Shown here: positions 1 to 12,036 of the stretch, in pieces
Layout: every line of letters begins with the position of its first letter
Numbering within the stretch: the first letter of the stretch is position 1
Assembly: GCA_036971715.1 (NCBI GenBank)
Contig: JAVHJL010000013.1
Location: forward strand, 1,240,001-1,304,000
Source of the DNA: Arthrobotrys musiformis
Lineage: Eukaryota > Ascomycota > Orbiliomycetes > Orbiliales > Orbiliaceae
Length of the DNA: 64,000 nucleotides
Direction of reading: 5' to 3'
Program-made: the position numbers and the translations under genes
Notes under the pieces: generated by a model
The model's input: the letters and a program-made list of their open reading frames with translations, nothing else
Told to the model about the DNA's origin: nothing
The model's database searches: none

Positions 1-465
1 TGTGGAGGCTTTCTGATTATAAAAGCTCAGGAACAGATCCGTTTACCGGCCGTTTGTTGGTTGGTATTATATTTTACGTATACAACTGCTTTTATATCGC
101 AATCCGCAGCCTAAAGTATCGGTTCCCGCAGTGCAGCAGCCTATTGCATGATCGAACTGTGAATACCCTGCAAGAATATACGCAGTCCAGTCTATACATA
201 ACACCGACACACCATTCCGGTCAAGGGTTTAATTTCACTGTCGCATTTCAAGTGTGATGAACACATAATGACATAAGAATAGAACCACAAAATATAGGGC
301 GCGCGCGTGCTGCAAAAGAAAGACAAAAGTCCCTGGGTTCTTCAAACCCTACGAGCTTTCCGTTTTCTGCTTATTTCCTTTCTCTCCAACCGGATCGCCT
401 CCATTCCCCGTCAATATCAAGCATTCTTAAGGTCCAACTACTCCGGCGGCGCAGACCCTGCTCGC
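1..465. other. Intergenic, no gene seen
   Basis: Left edge of the window, downstream of the glutathione transferase, which ends at 466 on the minus strand. Only short frames without family resemblance occur. It probably includes that gene's 3' untranslated region. Confidence 0.5.
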
Positions 466-2664
466 TCAAGGCAATCCTCGACCCTCGTTGATAGCCTTTG
501 CCACTTGGCTGGTATTCGGTCGGTTCTCTGCACAAATGTTCCAGAAGGGTTAGATGTACATTGATAATCCTCAATTCCGTATGCCGAAGAGAGAGAGAGA
601 GGTATAGAGGGGGGCATAGAAAAGATGGGAAGATCTCAAGCTTCGGATCGGACACTTTATTTTATTTTTGGGAAGGGCACTTTATATTACCTGCATAGCG
701 CTCATACGAGTCGAGATATAATTCGTCATCGGACGTCGTAGCTTTCACACTATCATCACCTTCCAATGCAGCTATAAAACGGCCGAATCTGCTGTCTTCG
801 GCTGGCGGTTGCCAACCTCGATATGGCTGCAGGACTCTGGGGCACCGCAGGATCCATGGGGCTACCATAACATCGACAAATGATAATTTGGTTCCCTGTT
901 TCGCGCGAGTGGTTTTTCGCAAACGACGAAAAAAGAATTCCTTAGCTTAGCCTCGGCCCTACCCGTGAATCACCAGACAAACAGATGCTGCTGATGATGC
1001 AGAGCACCAGATTACCGGGATAGCTAAAAGTTTGGAGGTTGCACATACTGTAAAAAACGGTCCCTTGGGGTCTGCTGCTTCTAGCAAGGTGTTCACCTGA
1101 GAGGTCGACGTGCATTAGAAGTTCTGCCTCGACGCTCGGGCCAATCAGAGCTGCAGCCGGGCAACTAACCTGTTTCTCAAACTCTTTCCCATACTCGGCT
1201 TGCTTTTCAGCTTCCTGAGCTTGCAGGTACCGATAAAAAGTCGGCACGATGTTTCGAGATATCTAAATTGATTGAAACGAAAAAAAAGAAGCAAAGAAAG
1301 AAAGAAAGTTAGCAGTCGTCGTCATAGGGGAGCTCGGCCAACCCCTAGAAAATTTAAAAGTAGAAAAATTGACGTTAGAAAATCTAGACTGGTCGCGTAC
1401 ATGGTCTGCCCAGAGCCTGCTATGCGCTTTCTCCTTTGGGTCCTGGGGTAGCAGCTTTTTTTCCGAAATGTCGTCCACCTGTACAGTTTGAATGTTTAGC
1501 GGAGGCGTGTTTCGCGGAGATGGCCCACCTAGCTATGGCAAGCTGGTACGCAATTGAGTTTTCAGGCTTACATATTCCATGAGCACGGTTGATTCATAGC
1601 AACCCCAACTATCGATTTAACACCAATTGAAAAGTCAATTTTCCAAATAGTCTTTCAAGTTTTCGTATGCTTCGATCGAACGGACGGCGGACGTACTCTC
1701 CATGCTTTAGAGCAGGAACTGGAAAAATCCAAAGCAATGATATTAGCCCGGAATAGCTAGAGCTAGTAGCCCCCAAGACTCCAGCTTGGGAAATTTTCCC
1801 TACGATCGAACTTACCAAGACCCTGAAAAAGATAAAGACGAAGAAGAAGAAAAAGCACACATTTCGAGTTAATGGGGTGCATTTAAGTGTGTCTTAGCCA
1901 TGGATCCCATACCCTTGGATTGACATCCAGAAGCTCCTTTGGTTTCTATCTCCGGGTATCATTGGCCCCGTTGATCAGTATCATCTGCATGGTATTGCCC
2001 CCAAGGCACTAAAAACTGAAATAGAAATAATACTAAAATGCGAATATGAAGCCATCCAGGTCAGGACGGTTTACCTTGTACGGATCCACCTAAAACCTCG
2101 GTGTTAGTCCAAACCAAGTCCCGTATCTACACACATTCTCCTTCTCCATCTGCAAACGGGGAGTTTAACTACCTCTATATACTGATATTCCAGGCTACAC
2201 AGTACCGTTCGAGATTTGATTCAACAAATGCAAACCAGGTCTATCAATTGCTCCTAATTGAGAACTTACCCCGAAAGCTCCAAGGCGATCCAGACTCGCT
2301 TTGGGAGGGCTCGGAGTTAGCTTCGAAGATCGAGATCCGATGATAGCGACTGGTAGCGAAAGCTGGATGTGATTTACCTGCACGAAAGGACTAGGGAGGG
2401 TTTGATGTTTTTTTAGCTAACGGTGATCTATTGCTATGTTTACGGATACCCGGACCTTTGATATCCGGCCCAGGGGAGAGGGAAGAGGGAAGAGTGATGG
2501 GGGGTGGGGGGATGAGGAGGGCTCTGGAATTACCAGAAACAACCGCCGTAGAGTTTCAATTGAGCATCATGTGAGTGCTTTTCGACCGTAAGCAAAGCAT
2601 CTCCAGTGGCCTTAATGTGATATGTTTTCTGGATCTTTTCCGTAGCATTTGATGACGACGACAT
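466..2664 (-). CDS. Glutathione S-transferase (CPFV-type, omega-like), 14 exons
   Basis: Exons on the minus strand: 2664-2534, 2390-2378, 2298-2270, 2194-2173, 2089-2075, 1945-1913, 1822-1816, 1718-1697, 1608-1572, 1478-1401, 1262-1170, 1096-1049, 895-691, 527-466. They join in phase to 264 residues. The order of motifs is that of a complete cytosolic glutathione transferase. The thioredoxin-like half has LYGG, then CFCPFVQR (likely catalytic Cys44, omega-like), VNPRGLVPAL (cis-Pro loop) and WGCYESTVLMEY (glutathione site). The helical half has the LSFVDVMVAPW motif and the ending NRPNTSQVAKAINEGRGLP, which I recognise from fungal transferases. It should conjugate or reduce xenobiotics and oxidised thiols with glutathione. 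The start is the first ATG before the frame leading to LYGG. Three internal exons are only 7, 13 and 15 nt, but each completes a conserved motif, so the model is well supported. Substrate is unknown. Confidence 0.85.
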
Positions 2665-5600
2665 GGCGCTGTGGGGTTTAGATGCAATGTATGTTTCACT
2701 TTGCGAGAACCGGCTGGAGTTCGACCTGGCTGGACCCTGAGAGATATCTGAGGCAGTGCGAGTTCCGAGTTCGAATGCAAATGGGCATTGACCGACGAAA
2801 TGGCGGCTACGGGTTCTGAGAGGATGTTGTATCCGGGGTTAAGCAATGATAGCTGATATAGATAGAACATTACCGTCTGCGTATCAATCCAATGGTCTGA
2901 TATCGATACGGCCCCGACTCATAGCTTAGGACTATAATATGAGGTCATTCGTGCATTGGCCAATCAGCGGCCGGCTTCACAACTATCTAACGTACAAATT
3001 CGAGACAATGCTAGCATGTGTCTTCTCGTCAACTCAAGGGTCCAATCTGTTCCTATGTATGCCGAAAAATCCCTCGATATGTTATATAATATTCTAAACT
3101 CGAATATCTGAAGCATCAACGATCACGATTATGTAATGGAGTTTGTAGGTATTGTCCTAAAAAAAATTGAATAACCAAAAATTGCGGGGACGCCGGCTGG
3201 AACGCCGGCGTTTTTTTCTCTGTTGTTCAAATGCAATGTCGTCTGCTGCACCTGTTCACATGCGCATATACTCCAGTTTATGCCTGAGATCAGAATTGGA
3301 AATCGATCGGTTCGATCGTAGAATGTCGTTTGTGACCGTTAGATCCTGCGGGCCCGAAACCTCGAAACCTTTCAGCCCTTCTTAGCGTTGGCTTTTCCAG
3401 GGAGAATGGAATGATTCACATTTACGCCCTATCTATATCGGAGAGGCCTGGAGGCGGGTCTTTTTTTTTTTTTTTCCTTTTCTTTTCTTCTCTTCGACGT
3501 TCGATAGCTTGTGGTTTTGTCCGGCCCGATCGATCTCATGACCGGTCCACATCGACCAAGCATGGCATGGTTTCACAAAACCGGTCGACCTGGCCCGGGG
3601 ATTTTATATATATTTTTTAATCTATTTTGTTCTTTTAGCCAGAACCCCTTGCTAATTGCTTTGTATTCCGCGTCTGCCCAGGCTAGGCCTTAGCTTAGAG
3701 AAGAATCCGTATACGGCCGTATATGTGTGCGTATCATTAGTACTAAACTTGGTAAGAAGACACGAGCATACCATCTAAGATCTACTACGCATTGATTGGC
3801 GGAGAGAGAGAGCATCAAAAGGGAAATCTTAAAAAGGGTCTCAGCTTTGTGCTACAGAACACTTCGTTGGCTGAAACTCAAAACCCCTCGTGGTGCCACG
3901 CTGATCAACCGATCTGCGACGAAAACCCAACAGCAACGCACATTGCAGGACAAATATGTGCATATGCAGGTTGACAATATTTATGTTATATTCCTGAGAG
4001 TACTTCTAGCTTCTAGGCCTCTTGCTTAAGTGCTTACATACTCCTGATTAGAAATCCGATCATCTTCCTAGTTTCTTTTTTCCCTTTTCTCGGAGAACGG
4101 AAAATGCTGAGTCGGCTTCTTGCGGATAGCAGACCGTCCCGACAAAGCTCTCGGAACGAAGTTTGCCCGTGAATATTCGAATTAAGATTCATATTCATGA
4201 ATTGTAAGTTCGAGATCAGTATGCCTAATATTTAGCTCGACGGGATATCCGGACCTAGGGTGCCGAGAATTGCAGGCTTTGAGGGCAGCTCGCAGTTCGG
4301 CATCTGGGTTATTGATTCCTACGATACGTCGATCGAGGGACCGGCTTCGATATGCGTCCTGCTCCTTCAGCTTTGTACACGGGCGATCGCCAATGAATCT
4401 ATCAAGGTCCTTCCATGTCCATATATCCCGCCCCAGCACTCTAGGATTCTCTCCCTTCACAACCCTTGATGCTAGCATTTACTCTCTCTCTTCGTTACCA
4501 GAACTTCCCTTCCTCTTGGCCCTCTTTCTCACCCATTCAAACCCTGATGTTCCTTTGATTAATTACTTCCGCTGCTGCCTTGAAGTTTAAGAACCGAGAA
4601 CAGGTTATCACAGGTACTTTTCGTTTCAAGGATCGATATGCACTCGATCCCGTCTTCCGTATCTGCACAATCGCAAGCGAGTTGATACACTTTACGCAAG
4701 AAAGGTTCAACTAGATCAATATGCTCCATCCTAAAGCTTCAACAAATCTCGATGAGTTTCCCCAATTCTTCCACCGGGCCTTCTGACCCCGATTGAATGC
4801 GAGAGTAGGTATATGTGAGAAGGGTAAGTAAAATGGTCGAACGGATGACGATTGTGGCTGTGAACACTAAGGCAACAATGGCCTATCGATTCACACCATC
4901 CCGTCGAAATCGAAGAATACCCACACGTGTATTGTACATTAGTCCTCCCACAGACTAGACTAGGCAGTTACACTGCTTGCGTATCTTCTCCGCAAGACAT
5001 CATTCAGATAGGAAGATACCCGACTGCAGACCATTCAACTCGAACCACAAAGTCGATCCCCGCTTTCTATATCTAGAACCACCCTCGAAGGGATATCCAT
5101 CTTGTTTATTGATGGCTGTTCACCAACTACCATCCTAAATTGGTAGGCATGAAACCCTCAATTGAGATGCCAGGGTTCTTTTCGGACGCGGGATCGCTTC
5201 CGCTTGAGATATTCTTCTCCAACCCCCCTCAAAAAGAAACCACCCCCTGCTCCAACAGCTGTTAAAACTCAATCTTGCACACGATATTTTTTCCCACATG
5301 CAAAGATCTAGAGAGATGGCAAGGGGGTAGTGTGAGGAAAAGAAAATAAAATGCGTCGCACTGATCCGATAGCACGGGATCCGGGAAATTAATACAAAAA
5401 AGTTTATGTTATTCCCTTTTTTTCTCCTTCTCCAGGTTTTTTTATTTTTTATTTTTATTTGTCCAACGGCTGGCGGGGATATATCGCCTGTTATTGCTTG
5501 TTGCCCAGGCTAACTAGATTCCAAGCCAACTTTTTTTCATCCCGCGATTTGTCGGGGTGAAAAATGGAGATACTATATGGTTTATGGGGCTAAGGGTCCA

Positions 5601-7759
5601 ATTAGACACCTGCCATTATAGCATCAAACTGCACAAGTCCGTGTATACTTTCTTTTTGGTGCCAGATAGAATGGATACATGGAGAATCCTACTGTGCGGA
5701 AATGCATGTGGATTCCTTCGTGAACGTGAATTGAAACGAATATGAAAAAGAAGTTATAGTATACTAAATGGATATTTCGATCTGAACAAAGACTGGAGCT
5801 CTAGGAGAATTAGAATAATAATGGCTAGTCTTTCCTATTTGCGATGTAGTAGTATCTTAATAGGGACGTCATACTAGGCTTTAACCAGCAAGTTGAAATA
5901 TTATATCCTTCAATGCATTAGAAACGAAAAGTATTCAGAGGCAGGTTTTGGCTAACCTAACTAATCGCTATCGTCCGACCAAGACATTTCACGTCCTTCT
6001 AGAAATGACCGCCGATTGACTGACGTTGAGACAACTAACAAAAAGTAAAAACAAAAGGCGTCGTACGATGTTTTTGGGACGTCGAAAGAGCTCAATGGGG
6101 AGTCCGCACCTAACACCGATTTGGGAGAAAAAAATCTCGATATTCTGTACAGAATCGGACGACGCCTCTTTTTTCGACTTTTCTTCGGACAGCCGCGGCC
6201 TTCTTTTCGTCCATTGGTTCCCCACGGAGCTGGATTGATTTCGAGCAAACAAGGAAAGTTATTTTAAAACTACCGTGTATGCAATGCCCTTTACCTCTCA
6301 CCCCCCACTAATTAAGGTGCAGTCTTCTTTTTTTTGTTATTTTTACCTTTAAAATTGGATAAATTCATGCCCTGTCCACTTTTTTATGTGGCCATCTTTA
6401 GCCTAGATTAGGTGTATGTAAGTAATGTGCAGTGTATATCAGGCGAACTCCACAATTTAGAAAAGAAAGATGATGTCGAGATTCCAGATTTAGAAACAAA
6501 ATTACACCCCGCGCTCGTCCACCCCCTGCGCAAGCTCCAAAGTCTGGATTGCACATTTCAACAAGAGAGTGAAAGTGACAGCGTTGAGAGGAAGTGTGGA
6601 GCAGCAAGCAAAGCAAGCAAGTCAAAAAAGTTCTTCCTCTCTCTCACACAGGCGCGGCAGAGCAAGGGGTTAGTCGTGCAGATGTTGTCGAGCAAGAGCA
6701 ACCCCCATGTCGCAGAAAAAAGGGCCCTGACGGTTTCATCGAGCTGCTTGGAACGTTCTAGCGGCCTTCGATTTTTTGGAAGAGGGCAGACCACCCCTGC
6801 TCCACCTCCCATAATCCAACGGCGGGCTTGGATGGCCCTTGCCTTTCGTTTAGTGCTTCTCTGCATGACAGCCCAATCCCTCCTCACTCTCCCCTTCCAT
6901 AATCCTGCCATTGAACAAGATGATGGCATACCGAAGATGCAAGTTGTGCTCCTCCTACAAATTAATCCGATATGATGATGGTAATGATGATGGTGGTTAA
7001 CCCTTCCCCAAGGAAAAAGGAAGGAAAGAAAGGAAGAACCCAAGCCAGTCAAATTTACCTGCCTTTGGAGCATCTAGCGCCGAAGAAAAAGGTCCCATTG
7101 TGACAACCCTTGTGCTGAATGTGTCAGATCGCTTCCTCACCAAAACCACTTCGCTTCCTTACCCGAGTTGAAAGAGGTGAGGAACAAGAAAAAAAAAAAA
7201 AAAACAAAGAGTCCACCCACTCTGTGACACCTTGCGTGCATTGTTTCGAAGAATTTTGGCGGAGGGGGGGTTCCCTAACTATACAAAACAGCCCCAAAAT
7301 GAGCCAGATTCGAAAGTGTGCGCCGCCCGCAGCACCCATTAATCCTTTCTTGATCGCATTTGTATGGACGAGGAGGCGCAAGGCATGTCAGAGGGGGAAA
7401 TAAAAAAAATTAAACAAAAACTTAACAAATCGAGTAATTATCCTTTTGCTTTTTCATTCCAGAGAGGGAAGCAGGGAAATAAGTATAATAGTAGCCCGAG
7501 ATTCCTACGAATATATTCAATTCATTCACTCATTCACTCATTCATTCATTCAAACTACCCAACCAACAACCTAAAGTATTTCGCAGAGCGGAACTTTGTC
7601 CATTCCTTTATATACCAATACCAGTCAAAACAAAAAGGTCTCACACACTCTCTTTTTTTCTATATTTTATAATCGATATCTCGTCAGCCGGCTTGACTTT
7701 CTATCAACGACCTTTCAACAACATCTACAACAAAACCAACACAAAAACCAACAGCCAAA
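2665..7759. other. Intergenic region, no recognised gene
   Basis: About 5 kb without a family-level coding signal on either strand. It holds a GC-rich hairpin followed by T residues at 3190-3217, T-rich runs near 3460-3475 and 5400-5460, and a 98-codon minus-strand frame (4478-4182) that starts with ATG and has no low complexity but no recognisable family. Overlapping plus (6412-6975) and minus (7073-6558) frames are unconvincing. ATTC-rich repeats at about 7520-7550 and a pyrimidine-rich stretch precede the gene at 7760 and probably belong to its promoter or leader. Confidence 0.5.
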
Positions 7760-8410
7760 ATGTTCAAGATGCCATTCACCCTCCACACCTTCCTCGCCCC
7801 CCGCAAGCCAGAATCCTTCCCCCCTCTCCCAGTCCTCCCAACCTCCGCCTCCGCTGCACCAACCCTCTTCGAAGACCTCTACCTGGAAGAAGATATCGTC
7901 CTCGATGAGGTCTTCCTCGACATCATGGGCCTCACGGAGTCCCACCAGGCTCCCCAAACCCCCAAATTCAACCCAAACGAACCACCAGCCTACATCCCCA
8001 GAAGCGACTCCATCGTCGCCCCGCTCCTAATGGCCCGCCGAAAAGCCAGTCTCGCAAACTGCCTCAGCGCCCACCCAACCGCCCCCTTCGAACTCAAAAA
8101 CATGGATAGATTCAGACAAACCCGCTCGAAATCCGTCTCCGCCGCCAGCGCTCTGTACACAAAGCAAAAGGCGGACCTGTTGAAACCCCTCCCCAACCTA
8201 CCCGCCAAAAACGAGATCCCATCGATCGAGTGGTCGACTTTTAACGTCTCCCCGTCGGTTCCTCCATCTTCGTTTACAAACTACTCGATGCATAGGAAGA
8301 TGTCCACCCCCAATAGGTTTTTGACGGTCAACTTCTCCGGGTCGACTTGTATCCCCATCCCCGCCTCGCCGCTGTCGCCCAGACAGGTGGGCGAGCCTTC
8401 GAGCCTCTAA
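7760..8410 (+). CDS. Unknown protein, 216 residues
   Basis: Single uninterrupted frame. The start has a good fungal context (CCAAAATG) after a long CA-rich leader, and no upstream ATG lies in frame. I do not recognise a family. The protein is rich in Pro and Ser with no predicted membrane segment. It has an acidic patch (EDLYLEEDIVLDEVF, about residues 35-50), a basic Ser-rich middle (RQTRSKSVSAASALYTKQK) and a C-terminus with SPR/TP sites that could be phosphorylated. Codons in the first 400 bases end mostly in C (CTC, TTC, GCC, CGC, ATC), which in filamentous ascomycetes goes with strong expression and argues for real coding. Its function cannot be inferred from context. It could be a small cytoplasmic or nuclear regulatory protein, but that is only a guess. 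Confidence 0.7.
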   Translation: MFKMPFTLHTFLAPRKPESFPPLPVLPTSASAAPTLFEDLYLEEDIVLDEVFLDIMGLTESHQAPQTPKFNPNEPPAYIPRSDSIVAPLLMARRKASLANCLSAHPTAPFELKNMDRFRQTRSKSVSAASALYTKQKADLLKPLPNLPAKNEIPSIEWSTFNVSPSVPPSSFTNYSMHRKMSTPNRFLTVNFSGSTCIPIPASPLSPRQVGEPSSL

Positions 8411-9161
8411 ACGGGTTTTCTTCATCTTTCTTTGTTTCTTTGTTGTAAATATAATTCCCTTTTTACTACTGTATCTTTAATCCGGTTGGTTTTTTGGACA
8501 AAAAGAACGAGATCTGTTTAGCGCTTTGATGAACGACGATAATGGCCTCCTTTGCTTTTGTTTTCTTGGTTTTGCATTAAGCATTGCATTTTCAATGATG
8601 GCTTGGTTTTCTGTTTTTGGGTGGTAGTATATAGACATTTTTCTTTAACTTTTCATCTGCTTTGACAATTATACACAAAAGCACGATCAAAAAAATTTCA
8701 AAATATTTTTCTACAGATTCATTTCTTTCTTTTCTTTGATTGTAAATCGGTGCGAGTAACAATTATCCTTTTTTCCTATGCATATATGCCTTATTGTTTT
8801 ACTTTGATTTGATAGGTGAAAAAGATAGTGTTAATTAATATCGAGATAAAATGGGTTTTGTTTGGTAGTCCGGCATGTTCCCTGCCACAGATGCCTTTGT
8901 GCACAATTAATCAAAAAACTTTAAAAAAAATACTCCTATCGATGATACACATACACCGACTAATCCTGCCACTCAAGGAAAGCCTGGTAAAGGGGGGCGT
9001 GGTTAAAATGTACACTGAAGAAATAGCAAAAAAATGACTTGAAACTTAGATGTCAGGATGAACCTGTATCCCCCCGAAATAAGGCAATCTAGTTGGCCGG
9101 CTCAGATGGAAAATCCTATCTCCTTTAGAAAGTGAGAAGGACGAAAGGTTAGATACCATTT
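8411..9161. other. Intergenic between convergent genes
   Basis: AT-rich 3' regions of the unknown gene (plus) and trp4 (minus). No coding signal seen. Confidence 0.5.
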
Positions 9162-10504
9162 CTAATGCGCACCGTTCGTCCCATTGGCCGTGGCATCACC
9201 AGCGGCTGGCGTAACACCATTGGCCACGGCTACCTCAGGAGTCTTTTCGTAAAACTTGCAGCCGGAGAGGTAGCCCTCCCACTGCTTCAACGATGCCTGT
9301 TCTCTAAGCCCTTGCTTGATGAGTTCGACGGCCTCCTTCCAGTCGTCAGTCACGCCGGCGACGACCAATAAAGCCGCAGAATTGATCAGACAATAATCCA
9401 TAATCGGGTTTCCGGCGGGGACCTCATTCCTCAAGATCGATCTGACTATATCCGCATTTGCCTCGGGTGACAGACTCTTACACTCTTCCAACGGGTGCAA
9501 GGAGACACCAAAATCCTTGACCGGGTGGAGTTCAAACTCCTCGATAGTGGCTAGCGTACCAGGCGGGGAACCGGGAGGAGCGGCGACGAGTCTCCAGCAG
9601 AACGTCTTTCCGCATGGAGAAATTTCATCAAGGCCCTTTCCGACGTCACCGCAGACCACCATCCCCTTTTGGCAGCCCATGAGCTGGAGTACCTCGCTGA
9701 AGACCTTTCCGAGCTCCGGGTTCTTGACACCGAGGATGCGAGCTTCGATTCCTTCGATCGGGTTGGAGAGGGGTCCGACGACATTGAAGATGGTGGAGAA
9801 GCCGAGTTCTTTACGAACCCGGGCCAGAGATCCGAGACTGGTGTGGTAAGTTGGAGCGAAGAGGAAGGCAAGGTTTGAGTATTCGGTTAGGATTTTGCCG
9901 ACAGCTGCCGGGGGGACGTTGAGGATGAAGGGGCCTCCTGCAAGGGCTGAGATCATGTCGGAGCTACCTGAGACCGAAGTGGCAGCACGATTGCCGTGCT
10001 TGGCGACGAGGAGGTAAGGTGATGCAAGAAGGGCGGAGGTTGTGGAGACGTTGAATGTATTGTGACCGTCTCCACCGGTGCCGACAATGTCGACCTGTAG
10101 GGTGAAACTCGAGTCAGTCTTTTTTATGTTCTTTTGATGCCGATGAAACGGACAGGGTAAGAGGAGTGGGCACTACGTACGAAGCCGCCGTGGTAGTTGT
10201 TACGCTTCAACAGGCGCTTCTTTGTCGCGAATTCCTTGTCATGGAAGTCGATTGGGACTCTAACGGCAGCCCCTCGCATGATATTGACAACGGCACTAAC
10301 GATCTGCGAGTCGTAGTAGAGGCCCGAGAAGGTCAGGGCCGTGAGGAGAGCGGCTCGCTGGTTGTCGCTGACCTCATTCTGTCCGAGAATGGCAGCGAAA
10401 GCGGCCGTGACTTCGGTGATAATGTCCTTCGTGACGACTTTCGAGTCGGCATCCTGGTATTGGGCCAGGAGCTTGAGGAGGGGGGTAATTGACACCGATG
10501 CCAT
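9162..10504 (-). CDS. trp4: Anthranilate phosphoribosyltransferase
   Basis: Two exons, 10504-10181 and 10094-9162, separated by an 86-bp intron (GTACGT donor, CTACAG acceptor), giving 418 residues. The enzyme transfers phosphoribose from PRPP to anthranilate, the second step of the tryptophan branch, in the cytosol. The second exon opens with the hallmark phosphate-binding loop GTGGDGHNTFNVST at about residues 113-126. It continues with KHGNRAATSVSGSSD and the conserved NPIEG and CGKTF-type segments. The N-terminal exon forms the helical domain (LLKLLAQYQDADS, YYDSQIVSAVVNIMRG). The chosen ATG is the only one before the conserved helical domain. Yeast Trp4 is about 380 residues, so this is slightly longer at the Ala/Asn-rich C-terminus (NGVTPAAGDATANGTNG). 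One copy of CGAGTCA (10910-10916), one mismatch from the general amino-acid control site, lies upstream and is weak evidence for such regulation. Confidence 0.93.
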
Positions 10505-11508
10505 CTTGTCTTCCTTCCTTCCTTTTTGTCTTTGTCCGTTTAATTCGATTCCGTGGTATTCCGACCAGCTACTATTATATTATATATATCTCTATTTTAG
10601 AAGAGACTCCCGATATCGGATGGAAGGATATATAGACCACTTTGTCCTGTTCGAGCGGGTTTACAGCTTTATAAGGTAAAAGACGAGGAGGGAGACAAGT
10701 TCAGTATCGGAGGTCGTGGAGAGGGCAGGGATTGAAGCTACGGCAGCAATGCATGGTATAGCTATAGATGACGAGAGTGTGTGAGTGGTGATAATTGGTA
10801 ATACAACGGGTGAACGAGCGGATTGGTGGATTGATGGGTGGTTGGACAATGGAAATGGGAATGGAATGAAGTCCGGCTGTCGGGGAGGACGAGAAGATAA
10901 ACGTCGAGTCGAGTCACACACACACAACTCAACTGAGAGCCAACGGCGCCGGTTCCGTTCAGGCTATTCAGAAGCTGGGCTAGTCTCCTCCTAATAGATT
11001 TAAAGACCCACCGCGAGAATATAATACAATCAAATAAAATTAAAGAGAGTAGAATAGAATAAATACTGCCAGAGCTACTTGGTATGTTCTTAGGTATATT
11101 ATATTATGTTGGGTAGAAGGGAGAGAAGACCGGTGCGTCGGGTCGGCTTATCGATAAAGTAGCAGACCTCAAAAGGCCCCTGCGCCGGACCCCGCGGATC
11201 CACTCTTCCTCTTCCCTTCCCTTGGACATGGACATGAAATGACATGATACAATACAATGGGATGTGATATAAATGACGGCAGGATCCAGTTTCTGTTCTG
11301 TTCTACTCTGCTTCTTTCCTGCAGCTGCGGGCCGGCCGACTCTGCTTGCATCTTGCGTGAAAGCTCCTCGTGAATCGCACGCCTTCGAGTCCATTGGTCG
11401 GCCGGTCTCCTCTCATATCAAACCTGCAGTGGACTTGGACCTGGACTATTGCCAGAGGTAGAGTACGCAGTTGGTAGTAAGTAAGTAAGAGTACTTGGTG
11501 TCGGCCCT

Positions 11509-11543
<35 letters not shown>

Positions 11544-12036
11544 CGCACCGGCCGGTAGGGCAGCTAAGACAAACGTCGAGTTCCTTCCATCCATTTCTCT
11601 CGCTCGGCCCGTTCAACGCCAAAAAAAAACCGGCGACGGGAGAGCTCAGACCTTAGAAAAGATTCTGCTGGGAAACTTCGCCAAATACAATACAATACAA
11701 TACTTGTCTCCAAATAAATAAAATAAACCTCATCTCTTCTTTTCTTTTCATTCAACTTTGCTCTTATTATTATTCCTATTATCGGTCTATAGAACTAATC
11801 GGTTCCTGCCGGCTGTCCCAATACAAAACTGAGAGCAAGCAAACCCTGCCGTTGGATTTGCGGGCGAAAAAATTCTCAACTTTGTGCTACCAATCCAAAA
11901 ACTCAACTTTGATACATCGAATATCAAATATCAAACATCAAACATTCAATATCAATATATCCCACCAACGTTGTACCAACAGACAGGAGAGAAGGAGAAA
12001 ATTAAGTAAAGTTACTGGATATCCCTTCCTCCCACG
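10505..12036. other. Divergent promoter region, trp4 / tim44
   Basis: About 1.5 kb between the divergent start codons of trp4 and tim44. It contains a CA-repeat patch near 10915-10926, a 33-nt poly(T) tract at 11511-11543 and CAA/ATC-rich leader sequence just before tim44. No protein-coding frame stands out. Confidence 0.5.
11511..11543. repeat. Poly(T) tract, 33 nt
   Basis: Thirty-three consecutive T residues in the trp4/tim44 intergenic region. Such tracts exclude nucleosomes and often lie in promoters. Its length makes it prone to replication and assembly error. Confidence 0.95.

Noticed and set aside
6412..7073. Overlapping plus (187 codons) and minus (171 codons) frames
   Set aside because: Both cover the same DNA, neither shows a domain or coding bias, and the minus frame has a His run from a simple repeat. 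Probably promoter or leader sequence of the gene at 7760.
10910..10916. CGAGTCA as a general amino-acid control (Cpc1/Gcn4) site for trp4
   Set aside because: One mismatch from TGAGTCA and about 400 bp upstream; a 7-mer with a mismatch is common by chance.
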